From contig CM060709.1 of NCBI GenBank assembly GCA_030686995.1, positions 308,984,857-309,048,856 of the forward strand: a stretch of 64,000 bases of DNA, given 5' to 3'. How positions within the stretch are numbered: the stretch's first letter is position 1; every line of letters starts with the position of its first letter. The stretch comes from Artemisia argyi (lineage: Eukaryota; Streptophyta; Magnoliopsida; Asterales; Asteraceae). This document shows, piece by piece, positions 48,290-58,544 of this stretch. The position numbers were made by a program, and so were the translations under genes. Below the pieces are notes generated by a model. It made no database searches. It was not told the DNA's origin and saw nothing but the letters and a program-made list of their open reading frames with translations.

Positions 48290-48297
48290 GGTTTGAT

Positions 48298-50147
48298 AAA
48301 CCGTTTGATACAATATTTGTTCAAATGTTAGTTAGCAGCTGGTACAAAATATCACACTTGAATGTGATAGTCACAAAAATTAACAACCTGGTAAAAAAAT
48401 CATATTGAAGCTTTATCAACAAAACCTATAAGTTGTTACTAATAATGCTTTGATATATTATGCCTTTAAAGCTACATTACTTCATGTTAGAGGAGTTTAG
48501 TTTTGCAAAAGAGATGGCTTCTTCTTTTTTCTTTTCCTTTATGATGTTGTTCTTATCAATACTACATATAATGGAGGAAGCACTATCTCTTTAAAATTTT
48601 CAGATTTACAAAAAATGATGCATGGTTTACAACAATTTAAAGCCACCAATTTTCATAATTACAACAACCAAAGCATGATATACAACAAAAAATAGCATGG
48701 AATGAAATTCAGACCAAAATTCTATGAATTCTACATTAATGCTATAAAAAACACACCTACACCCAAAATTACAATAATTTAAGCACAATGTACAACCCTC
48801 CATAAAAATCTTCCGCACAGTGCTTATAACAGTAACACGTGCTTTGAATGATTGTACTTTACAGCACAGTGCTTATAACAATTGCAAAAAAAAATAATAA
48901 TAAATAAATAATAAATAAGTAAATCAGATTTATTAAAAACAAATTTACAAACTCAGATTTACAATAAATAAACTTTATTATAACAAAATTTGCATAATAA
49001 ATATTAACAACAATTTTAAAAATAAAGCATACTATTCCGATGACAAAAATAATTTTCGGCAGCCACACGAATTTTTCAGGCGACCTCAAAATTTTTCGGC
49101 GACAGTTGCAACTTTTTCTGGCGAGAGAGTGTTGGTTACAGCAGCGACAAGTGACTAAACGACAATAATAACAAGAAAAACAAAAACGTTAGATCTAAAA
49201 AAAAAACATATAGATCTATAAAAAAAAACTTTAAATGTACAGAAAAAAGGTTAACGGGATCATGTTTTTAACACAAAAAGAATCTGTAAAATAAAAACGG
49301 GAAAAGGAGAACGGTGCGTGTGGTATTACCGAGTAGAAAGGAGGTCGTGGGGAGGCGGTGGCAGCGGTGGTTGTGTGGTGTTCGGGTGTCAAACGAGCGC
49401 GTCGAGCGCTAAAAAACTCCAAAAATGGTAACAATGGATGGATCTATCGATTCGGGGAGTTAATATTTTGCCGGAAAATTTTCCGGTGACGGAAGGTGGC
49501 GGCCGGGCGGCAGTGGTGGTGGTTCGACGATGTGGTAGAGAGAGAGAAAGGAGTGAGTGTGTGAGGTGTGTTTATTAAAACTGAAGTAGAGAGAGAAAAT
49601 GAGATTTTTATAAAAATGGGATGGACTAAAAGTGGACAATCAAAACAAGAAGGGTGGGAGTCAAAGAAAGGGCGGAGGGACTTAAGTGTTAAAGTAGTAA
49701 AACTTTTAGAATATTAACTGTGGGACCCATTTGACGTACCGAACGGAATCGAAAAATTATGAAACTTGCGCAATTGTTCTCAAAATAATTTTTCCAATAA
49801 AATGAATATAAATACGCATAACTTTCACAAAGTCAATTTATCTGGAAATTTCGATTCGTTTCGTGCTTTCTAGGTTGTGCCTGCTCGATTTATTTGGCAA
49901 ATTCGATTCGTCACTAATACAAATAATAACACATATTATACAAAAATTCAAGCATGAACGGGCAACGGGCCAAATGAGCTTTAGCCTAAACCGGCGCGGG
50001 CCAAACGGGCTTGAGCCCGAACGGACATGGGCAAACGAACTCGAGCCCGAACGGGCACGGGCTAAACGAAATTCTTGATATCCGTAAATTTATTATAAAA
50101 AAGAATATAATAAACTAAAATTCGATTCACCAAAAAATTATATTTCA
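48298..50147. other. Intergenic region, no gene recognised
   Basis: AT-rich 48300-49060. A GC-richer stretch lies at 49320-49560 with GGTGGCGG words and a GAGAG tract. Short repeated GAGCCCGAACGG / ACGGGC words lie at 49955-50065. The Lys/Ile-rich minus frames at 48627-49089 look spurious. Confidence 0.45.
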
Positions 50148-50184
50148 GGGTACCCGCCGCCTCAACACGCGGGTACCCTACTAG
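50148..50184 (+). other. Possible Helitron 3' terminus
   Basis: Perfect inverted repeat GGGTACCCGC / GCGGGTACCC (50148-50157 and 50169-50178), followed by TA and then CTAG before a T. Plant Helitrons end in a GC-rich hairpin and CTRR with insertion before T, but the spacing of two bases is shorter than usual. No 5' terminus was found. Confidence 0.35.
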
Positions 50185-50490
50185 TTTATTTAATGAAACA
50201 TCATTGATACCATACTTCCCATCATCTTCGAAAGGTACTGAGCGATCAAACCTGATAGATTGGAGATTGAAATACAATGACGGGAAGTCGACTATGGAGC
50301 AGCGGTGGACAATGAATGTTAGGGTAGTCGGTCACAATAAGGGTTATATTTCGATCATGTTAAGAAGTGCATGTCGATGGTGTAGCCATGCATGAGGAGG
50401 AAGATATGGTGTCTCTATGGTATTTAAATTCCCGTTCTTTTAATTTGTTGAGTTTTTTATGTAACCATTGTAATCATAAACTATGATGTT
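50185..50490. other. Unassigned stretch left of element 4
   Basis: A frame at 50204-50395 (plus) reads without motifs that I recognise; it could be an exon fragment. ATGTT (50486-50490) is the expected half of the element 4 target duplication. Confidence 0.35.
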
Positions 50491-51557
50491 TGTGGAAAAC
50501 TAGAAGGGGGTTGAATAGTTTTACGTCCTTTTTAAATTTATTTCCAAAATATTTTGTAGCTTATAAAAACTTTCGATTCGATCTCAAGTGAGTTCAAGTA
50601 ACAACCAATATAAGCAAGTCTAATCTAATAATGAAAGTATTGAAATAGAATGAAGAAAAGATAGAGTTAGAAAGATCAAACCACAACACGCGAATTTATA
50701 GTAGTTCGGCTACAATGACACCTTCCTTGCCCTACTCCACTCCCCGAGTACCACACTCGAGAGTTTTCTTCACTATGTCAACAAACTCCTTATGGTGGAG
50801 AAACCTTACACACCTTGGCTTACACGAGTTAACGACACTAAGCTAAATGTCGAGTTCTAATCGTAGCTGGAACCAATCTCACAACTTCTTCAAGACTTCA
50901 CACCTTCTTCACACCTTGTCAACTTCACACCTTCTTCTATGCACAACTAAATCACAACTACTACACTACTTTACAACACACCTAGTATCTACAATCAACA
51001 AGTTCTCACAACACTTTTACAAATATCTAACACTACTACAATATGAAAATAGCTAATCACAACACTAATACAATTAAATGGATGTAGAGGAGTTTTCTTC
51101 TTCTTGCACTTGAGTGGATGAAGCTTTGGATCACTTGGAAACAAAGACTTATGAATTATATGATCAAAGGATTTTTGATATAGAAATGGAGGTTGGATCA
51201 GAAAGTTTTTAGTGCAAAAAGGTGAGAAAAATATGTGGAATGATTCAGTATTTAAAGGGCTAGAAAATACTGTTCTGGAGCGTGCCGGTCCCCTTAATTA
51301 GGGGGCGGTCCCCTTAATGATTAAGGGGGCCGCCTAGTATAATTAAGGGGGCCGCCCTCCTGGGTTGGAAAAGTTTTTCTGGTTAAAATTTGCCCTTTTT
51401 GGTTGGAAATTTGAAATCATATCTTTTTAGTTTAATACAACAATACCAAAAATGATTTACAAATATATATAAAATTTTGATTTGAGTTTTGTGATTATCA
51501 AAACATAGGTTTATTGAGAAATATTAATAACGTTTTTAAACATTATTTATATCAACA
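50491..51557 (-). repeat. 3' LTR of element 4
   Basis: On the plus strand TGTGGAAAAC to TATATCAACA, 1067 bp. On the minus strand it is preceded by the polypurine tract AAAAAGGGGGAGA. The minus-strand TATA (CCTTTAAATACTG) is at about 51246-51259, 26 bp below palindrome copy B. It matches element 6 over most of its length. Confidence 0.85.
51285..51356. repeat. Palindrome array, copy B (LTR of element 4)
   Basis: Half-site, then a full palindrome at 51306-51332 with one mismatch (CGGTCCCCTTAAT...ATTAAGGGGGCCG), then a half-site; same layout as copy A. Confidence 0.8.
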
Positions 51558-52058
51558 ATCTCCCCCTTTTTGAATATTACAAAACTTAAACTCATTAACT
51601 CAAAAATTAATTTTTAAACAAGTATTTTAGTGAGTTTATATTTACTTCTCCCCTTTTTTGTAGAATCAAAAAGGTTATGTCGACAATTTTCAAACGTGAA
51701 AATTTGACGGGAAGACATCTCCCCCTTGATGTGTACTCCCCCTCGTTTGGGGGCACCAAGAGAACGAGCTATGAAATGCTTTGCAAAACAAAAATATTAG
51801 AAGCACAAGTATATACATGCAAATATATAAGGTGATAAGAATATAATTAAGCATGTTTGAAAAGAAGCATTCATATTAAAGCAATAGTTGTGTCAAGACA
51901 CAACAATACAAGTAGCAATAAAAAAAATTACAAGTATGATAGCTATTACATAAACTAATAACTAGAATAATATTTCATCATGCAAAGAGTACATGGGCTT
52001 CATAGAGCTTGCAAGCAAAAGGGTGGTAAAGGCTTTATTTATTAAGCATATCATATGC
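51558..52058 (-). other. Multiple polypurine tracts and 3' noncoding region of element 4
   Basis: On the minus strand purine tracts lie at about 51560-51572 (next to the LTR), 51645-51655, 51717-51726 and 51737-51746. The first is the functional primer by position. No gene in the rest. Confidence 0.7.
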
Positions 52059-52658
52059 TTAATTTGGAGAGCATGATGGTGATGGTGGAGGAATGGGTGA
52101 GAATTGTGGTGGAGGAATAATTAGAGAGGATGGTGGAGTTGGTGGTGGTGGTGGGTTAGTGAGCAAATGTTCAATATATGAAAACATATATTGAATTTCA
52201 TCTTTGAGACCAAAGATTATGGTTCGGTTGTGGATGCAACAAAGACAAGTATCACCATGTGACTCAAGTAACCTCCAAGGTACGGGATTGACAAAGAATG
52301 GTGGTGTAATTGGTGGAGATGAGATATGAGCATCAAGTGGTGTTATTGGTGAAAGTGAGATGGTAAGATGGGTGGAGATAGGTTCTTGTGTAGGATGTGG
52401 TGATGATGCTTGTGGTGACAAGTGTGAATTGATGTAGTCATTGATTGATGAGGTTGAGGGTATAGAGGATGAGGAAGTTCCATGAGTGGAAGGTGTTTTG
52501 GATGGTGCATTAGGTGCACTTGGAGATGAGCATTTAGGTGGAGGTGATGGGGTTTTGTTGTCTTCATTTGTTAAGTCAATGAAGAGTTGTTTTAGAGGGA
52601 TGATGACAATCTTTTGTTTCTTAGAGGCCTTGGAGTTTGAGGTGCTTGGTGAAGTCAT
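52059..52658 (-). CDS. Post-pol ORF A of element 4, Pro/Ser/Thr-rich, 199 aa
   Basis: Uninterrupted frame from ATG 52658. A short basic start (KASKKQK) leads into IVIIPLKQLFIDLTNEDN, where FIDLTNED is close to the classical SUMO-interacting motif (V/I)IDLT followed by acid. Residues about 35-115 are low-complexity Pro/Ser/Thr. Residues about 120-170 are more ordered (VPWRLLESHGDTCLCCIHNR, IFGLKDEIQYMFSYIEHLL) with a Cys/His group. The tail is polyproline-like. Palindrome copy C lies about 205 bp upstream of the ATG. No family recognised; no membrane segment. It lies between ORF B and the 3' LTR, in the element's sense orientation. Confidence 0.55.
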   Translation of the reverse strand: MTSPSTSNSKASKKQKIVIIPLKQLFIDLTNEDNKTPSPPPKCSSPSAPNAPSKTPSTHGTSSSSIPSTSSINDYINSHLSPQASSPHPTQEPISTHLTISLSPITPLDAHISSPPITPPFFVNPVPWRLLESHGDTCLCCIHNRTIIFGLKDEIQYMFSYIEHLLTNPPPPPTPPSSLIIPPPQFSPIPPPSPSCSPN

Positions 52659-53278
52659 GATGATTTAGATGAGGAATGATGAGATGAAGAATGATGATTA
52701 TGGAGGGAATTTATTGTATGGAAATGGTTGATTTAGGTATGTATTTGAAATGGTTGAATGAGATTCTAAAATCAGTTGGGTTAAAATGGGAAATGGTAGC
52801 TGATACTAGAGAAAGAGTTCACAAGATGCAAAAGAAAACAGTAAACCCAGTTCCAGATGGTCGGTCCCCTTAATTGTAGGCCGGCCCCCTTAATAATTAA
52901 GGGGGCCGCCCATCTGGTGTTTTCCCAGACGACCAGGAACCCAAAATTTGCAGAAATGGGTGATTTTTCAAGTGTGTGTTTCCAGCAAGCTCTATTAGAA
53001 GTATATACTCTACGAATGACGATATATAAATATATATATATATATATATAAACAAATTATGCATGCAAACAAACATATTATATTCCACTTTTAAAAGAAA
53101 CATAGCATAGCATTAAGATATGATGAAGATAGTAGCATGATAATAGTTACAGTCTAAGCATCATCCAAGAAATAAACAAGAGATAACATAAGTATTTCCG
53201 AATAAATCGGACATATAACAAGCCATACAAATGTCTAATAGAGAATAATAATAATAAGTAGCAATACATCAACATCAT
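52659..53278 (-). other. Spacer between post-pol ORFs of element 4
   Basis: Holds palindrome copy C (52862-52910) and a short AT microsatellite (53030-53050). No gene. A weak TATA-like CAATAAATT lies on the minus strand about 65 bp before ORF A. Confidence 0.55.
52862..52910. repeat. Palindrome array, copy C
   Basis: Half-site CGGTCCCCTTAATT, then a perfect 27-bp palindrome at 52882-52908 (CGGCCCCCTTAAT, central A, reverse complement). Preceded by CCAGATGG on the left and followed by CATCTGG on the right, which extends the symmetry. Confidence 0.85.
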
Positions 53279-54426
53279 CTACTTCTTCTTCTTCCCAATC
53301 ATCTTTCTAAACATCTTTCCAACGGAATTGAATCCTCCTCGAATTTCTTCATGCATTTGTTGTTGTTGGTTGATAATGGACGTTTGACGAGTGAAGAGAA
53401 GTTCATCGGTACGTTCATGAGGAAGAGGAACTTGATACTCGGAATCGTCAAGATCAGAAAGATTATCAACAAAGGTCGTGGGGGATGGAGTACTAACACG
53501 TGAGGTGTCTTCCTCCTCATCATCATCATCGTCACGATGAGATGTAGACCCACGAGGCATAGAAGACAAAGGAACACGAGATTTTCCTTTGTCACTTCGA
53601 GAATGACGAGTACGAACAAGAGTAAGTTGGTTCAAAGTAGGAAGGATTTGCACGTAGTAATCTCTTTGAAGATGTGGGTAATGTTCCATGACATAACGAT
53701 AAAGTCGTGTAAGGAACATACCGTAAGGAAGATTGGCATTTGGGGTGTTTTTGGCGGACATGATTCGATGAACAAAAAGATAAGCCAAATTGTAGTTCTC
53801 TTCAGCAACTACACAATATAACATGTGGGCAATGCTTGCCGTGACATGATCACGGTGACCACCAGTACCAAACGCATTATCGTGAATGAGTTCTTCCACT
53901 TTTTCATATCGTGGCTTAGCTCTTTGAGGAGGATTTGATTTGCATGAATATCGACATTCTTCGACTTGATTACTCGACTAGTCGTACGATGTTCTAGTTC
54001 AAGCAGTCGACGAATGTCTTCAGGACTAGGAATCTCAGAATAGTATGGGCCATCCTGAGGATGATTTCTTTCAAGAGAGGAAAGATCCCATTCATTTGAG
54101 AATACGGCTTGGCCGTTGTATGGGATTCTAAGAATTTGTCCAAATTGAGCAAGAGTAAGAGTGATGTATTGATTTTGGATCATGAAGGAAATAAGGAGAT
54201 GACCATAGGGATCGGTTTGCACCGTCACTTGGCTATAGAAGTCGAGGATAAAACGAGGAATGATTGGTTCGTTGATTTGGTAAAGACATTCAAAACGAAT
54301 ATTGGAGAACATTCGTTCGGTTTGATCAGAGTCATAGAAAGATGGATCGACAATTCTTCCTACGTGAATGTTTCTATTTTCAATGGGACGATAGAAACAT
54401 GCAACTGAAGGAGACATGCCGGGAGT
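53279..54426 (-). pseudogene. Post-pol ORF B of element 4, main part
   Basis: Continues from the 62426-62488 piece across the element 3 insertion. The frame is open to about 53900, where a one-base frameshift moves it to the frame ending at 53279. Domain order: FECLYQINEPIIPRFILDFY, ITLTLAQFGQILRIP, an ordered segment with HANQIL, then after the shift VEELIHDNAFGTGGHRDH, HMLYCVV, YNLAYLFVHRIM, LPYGMFLTRLYRYV and EHYP. Next come an acidic tract (DDDDDEEED), Ser/Thr/Pro linker, Gln-rich helix and basic end GKKKK. This parallels the post-pol ORFs of elements 1 and 2. I see no signal peptide or transmembrane helix. Function unknown; I have met similar reading frames in Asteraceae retroelement annotations. 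Confidence 0.75.
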
Positions 54427-54431
54427 AGAGG
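54427..54431. other. Left target-site duplication of element 3 (AGAGG)
   Basis: AGAGG precedes TGATGAGGTG; the same bases follow the 3' LTR at 62426-62430. Confidence 0.9.
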
Positions 54432-55841
54432 TGATGAGGTGAAAAATGAACCACTTTTAGGGGGTCATTTAAGCCCGGAATTTAATTTATTTGATCAAAT
54501 ATTGCCCTAAATCGTTCCTTTTGTGATTTTAGGTACTTTGGAAGAGAAATCTGGAAAAGGAAGCAATTCGGACGTTTTTGGAGCATAAAAGTGAAGAAAA
54601 CGCCAAACTCTTAATTTTCCTTGCTGGGAACAGTAGGTGACGGCGTCAAGAGCAAAATCCTGACGGCGTCAAGAGTAATTTGCATGACGGCCTAGTACAA
54701 ACGTGAAGGCATCACAAGTAGAGCGTCAAGAGTAAAAGACGTGACGGCCTAGAAGAACATAACACATGACGGCGTCAGATGAAGATTAAGGCAGTCCGAG
54801 AAGTATTTTGGCGGCGAGATGACGGCGTCACCAATTTGGTCTTGACGCCGTCAGCCTCAATTTCCTATATATAGTTTTCTAATTTTCATTCATAAAAAAA
54901 AAAAGTTTTGGAGAAACCCTAGGGCCGAACCTAGTACGAATTTTACAGGTTTTTCAAGGGTTTTCAGCCCTTGAACCCTTTCATGTGTAATTGAGATAAG
55001 TATTCTTTTAATTCAATCAATATGTCTATGTGTTGGTTGTCTATATCTTGTTCTTGTCTTAATTCCATCATGCTAGGCTAGATCTATCTTGTGTTTGCTT
55101 AGATCTAATGAAACCTAGATGTTAATTATGTGTTGATTACTTGTTTATGGTTGTATTGGATAAATGATTTCGATGTTAGGCTTAAGAAAACTGGCAGATC
55201 TCTAATTGGTAACATGCTTGAACGTCTTAGGAAACATGAACTGATGTGCACTAGGTTTTATTGGTTGTATTTAATGCATGAGTAAATTCTAATGATCCCA
55301 TGTTAGGAGCTTCTTAGCCGGCTCGACATAGGAGTGAAGTAGGCACTCATAGGATTGGGGAATTAAGTGCGCCACCCCATGAATTGTATTAAGGAATACA
55401 ATCTGTCATCCACGCAACTATAACAAGTAATTAACGTGTAAAAGATATCTAGGGAGTAGTGAAATCTAAGTAAACACAATTTCTCCACTTATTGCTCACA
55501 ACCTTAGTTTAATTTAGTTTATTTTCATTTTTAGTATTTTATTTTGATTGCATCTTTAGTATTGGGTTAGTTGACTAGCAACTAATTCCGCCCAAATCCT
55601 TAAAACCCGAGATTTTTACTTGCTTTCTAAAAAATATAAAAATACAAAAATAATCATCCTTCATCTCTAGAACTAGTATTTAGGTTTTCTAATCCTAGCG
55701 ACACTATTCCTAGCTGAACGATCAATCCCACGGTACTTGTCACTATACTATACTACAACGATCAGGTACACTGCCTGGTGGGGGTTGTAAGCTTCTCAAG
55801 ATCCCTTGAGAGGTAAAGCCTGGTGCGATTCCCACGTATCA
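54432..55841 (+). repeat. 5' LTR of element 3
   Basis: TGATGAGGTG to CACGTATCA, 1410 bp. TGACG/CGTCA array at 54638-54853, TATA box CTATATATAG at 54865-54874. The 3' LTR differs by scattered substitutions and by a rearranged TTGTCTTG-rich stretch near 61640-61735. Confidence 0.92.
54638..54853 (+). promoter_or_regulatory. Array of TGACG/CGTCA motifs in the 5' LTR of element 3
   Basis: By eye about twelve half-sites in 215 bp, with TGACGGCGTCA repeated four times, ending about 12 bp before the TATA box. The same array is in the 3' LTR at 61238-61453. Confidence 0.6.
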
Positions 55842-55847
55842 AGTTTT

Positions 55848-55865
55848 TGGCGCCGCAGCCTGGGG
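55848..55865 (+). other. Primer-binding site of element 3
   Basis: TGGCGCCGCAGCCTGGGG six bases after the LTR. It is close to the TGGCGCCG...GGGGA sites used by many Athila/Tat elements. Confidence 0.75.
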
Positions 55866-56013
55866 AATAGTTATTGTCTAGGTTAGAATCTCTTTTTATT
55901 AGGTCTACTTGCTAGATTCCTTTCTAGCAAGATTTTATTTTTATTTTTTTGGTTTTCTTTAGTCTATCTTATTTCTTTGTGTTTTTGTTCGTAACTCTTC
56001 ACCACCCGACATC

Positions 56014-58544
56014 ATGGACGATGGGAACATCTTTGAACCCGTCATCCCACCACAACAAAACCCACCACTAGAACCTCTTAGGCCCCGAACCTTAGGAGAA
56101 TATTCCTGACCTAGCCACCAAGGCTACCGAAACACCATTGAGCTCACCGGAGCCAATGTGACCCCCTTGCGATCCGACACCATCCGGTTGGTGCAAAGCG
56201 GATGTGCATTCCATGGACTTCGTTCCGAAGATCCAAACCAACATCTTAAGGACTTCCTTAAAATCGTAGACTCCATAGACCTAGATGTTAAAACTAGAAA
56301 GACAACCCGATTACGTCTATTCCAATTCTCTCTATGGGATCAAGCTAGTCAATGGCTTGAGCGTTTACCCGCGGGATCCATCACCACATGTGATGATCTC
56401 ACCACTCGTTTCCTTGCTCATGTTTTCCCACCGGGAAGAACTACTAAGCTTAGAAATGACATCTTAATGTTCCAACAACGTCAAAATGAATCTCTTTATG
56501 AAGCATGGACTCGTTTCAAGGACTTACTCCAAAAAGTCCCTCATCATGGCATAGATCTTTGGCTCCAAGTCCAAATCTTTTATGACCATATCGATCTCTC
56601 CACGAGGCGAGCCATTGACCAATCGGCCGGTGGTAAGCTACGTGATCTAAGTGCGGAACAATCATGGGAACTCATAGAAGATCTTTCTCTCTATGACAAC
56701 GAAAGTTGGAACGATCCCCGTGATTTGAACAAAACGGTCAAGGCAATATCTTTGCCTTCGAACAACTCTAGCACTCCCGACCGTAGGACATGGAACTTGA
56801 GGACCAAGTCAAGTTTCTCATGAAATCTTACGAAGCTCCTAAGCCTTCAAGGCAAGTGAACAAAATCACTTCTTCATGCGAAGTATGTAGTGGTCCCCAT
56901 GACACTCGTGATTGTTTGGAACTCCCCGGAACAGCTTTTGCGGACTACGCATCCACGCGTACCGACGAAGCGGGAGATAAGTGGTACACTTTCAAGCCCG
57001 AGCCAAACCCTTACGGTGATTCATACAACCCCTCTTGGAAAAATCACCCAAACCTTAGGTGGAAACAAAATCAACCCAATTCTTCCAATCCGCCTAATCG
57101 TTACCAACCAAATGGTCCACCCTCCAACCGTACTTTCAACAACAATCCTTCTAACAACTATGGTAGTACCAACAATCTTGAAGGGTTGATGTCTAAATTC
57201 ATGGCATCTCAAGAAGCTCGCATAGCTAAGTTTGAAGCCGATTTCAAACAAAAGCAAAGCGAGATGACCACCAAAATTGACGCATTGTTGAAAGTTCTCA
57301 ATGAACGAGAAATGGGAGCACTCCCAAGCGACACAGTCAAGAATCCGAAACTAAACATTAATTCCATATCTTCAGTTTCGTCACCCACTTCGTGTCCACA
57401 ATACTACTCGGTTAAATCAACGAGCACGTGTTTCAAACAAACCCAAATTCTTCAAAAGGACCAATCAGGTAAAACACCCGATATAGAACTGGTCAAAAGT
57501 ATAGTTGAAACACCTCCTATGCAAGACTTTGACGATGAATTCAAGGAACTTCACCTTGAACGCCCCGTCATTGATGTCTTAGCGCGTGCTCCTTACTATA
57601 GTGCCCTCATAGAAAAATATGAGAAGCTTAAACTAGGTAAAAATGGTACCGCCTTCGTTTAAAACAAGTTGCCTAAAAAGCTTGATGATCCGGGTATATT
57701 TGTTTTGCCTTGTAAGATAGGAAGTTTCGAAACTTTCGACACACTAGCCGATTTAGGGTCAAGCCTCAACTTGATTCCCTTATCCTTATTCACCGCTCTT
57801 AAGCTAGGAAAGTTAGAGGAAATGGAGGTATTGATAGGGCTAGCGGATGGGAGTATTGCCCACCCGGTTGGAATGATTAAGGATGTAGTTGTTCATGTAG
57901 GAAGGTTAACTATATTAGCGGATTTTCAAGTCCTTGACATGGTTAGTGACACTACATGCCCATTATTAGTAGGAAGAGGATTTTTAGCAACCGCTAGTGC
58001 CATGATAGATTGTAAGGAGTCTAAGATAGCGGTAGGTGAAGGCGATACTTGGTCGGTGTACGATGTCAAGAAGCATAGTTATGATTGTGATGATGAACCG
58101 ACACCGCATTGGGTAGAGATGAATCGGAGACCATCTAGATATGGACCTTGGATAGAAAGGAACTTTATAGGACCTCAATGCCCATTTTATCTAGAAAAAG
58201 ATTTCGTTGAAAAGACACATTCGGTGGAACAACTCATAGCTAGAGATGAAGAGCTAGATCCCTTTGAGGACCCCTTAGTCTTTAGAAAGATGATTGAGTT
58301 CTTGAGCGTAATGCCTATTAATATAGAGATGAATAAGTGGAAAAGAGAGGGAGACAAGTGTAAATGAAGGTGGGACAAGCCACCTAAAGAAGGTGACGGA
58401 TCATGGCATATAAGGATGACTTTGTATGATCCGGATGGAGAAAAGTTTGAAAGGTCATACCATACTAAGGAAACCGATAGGAAGTTGAAACCTAAGTTTG
58501 ATCCAAAAGATGTCCTCAATGAGGAACTCACCCGTGTCATGTAG
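56014..58544 (+). pseudogene. gypsy Gag-protease polyprotein, element 3
   Basis: ATG 56014 (after ACCCGACATC) opens a frame with stops at 56107, 57660 and 58365 and a frameshift near 56800. It ends at TAG 58542-58544, about 840 codons. The capsid-type Retrotrans_gag domain spans about 56170-56720 (FHGLRSEDPNQHLKDFL, FSLWDQASQWLERLP, FPPGRTTKLRNDI). A single knuckle, CEVCSGPHDTRDC, is near 56877-56915. A Pro/Asn-rich linker and a helical segment follow (about 57180-57320). Protease: LADLGSSLNLIPLSLF near 57745-57795 (DLG in place of DTG/DSG, normal for this branch) and LLVGRGFLATA near 57965. No RT follows. It would form particles; this copy is dead. Confidence 0.88.

Noticed and set aside
53537..54408. 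Plus-strand frames at 53537-53821 and 54109-54408
   Set aside because: They are shadows of the minus-strand post-pol ORF B, whose domain pattern is clear.
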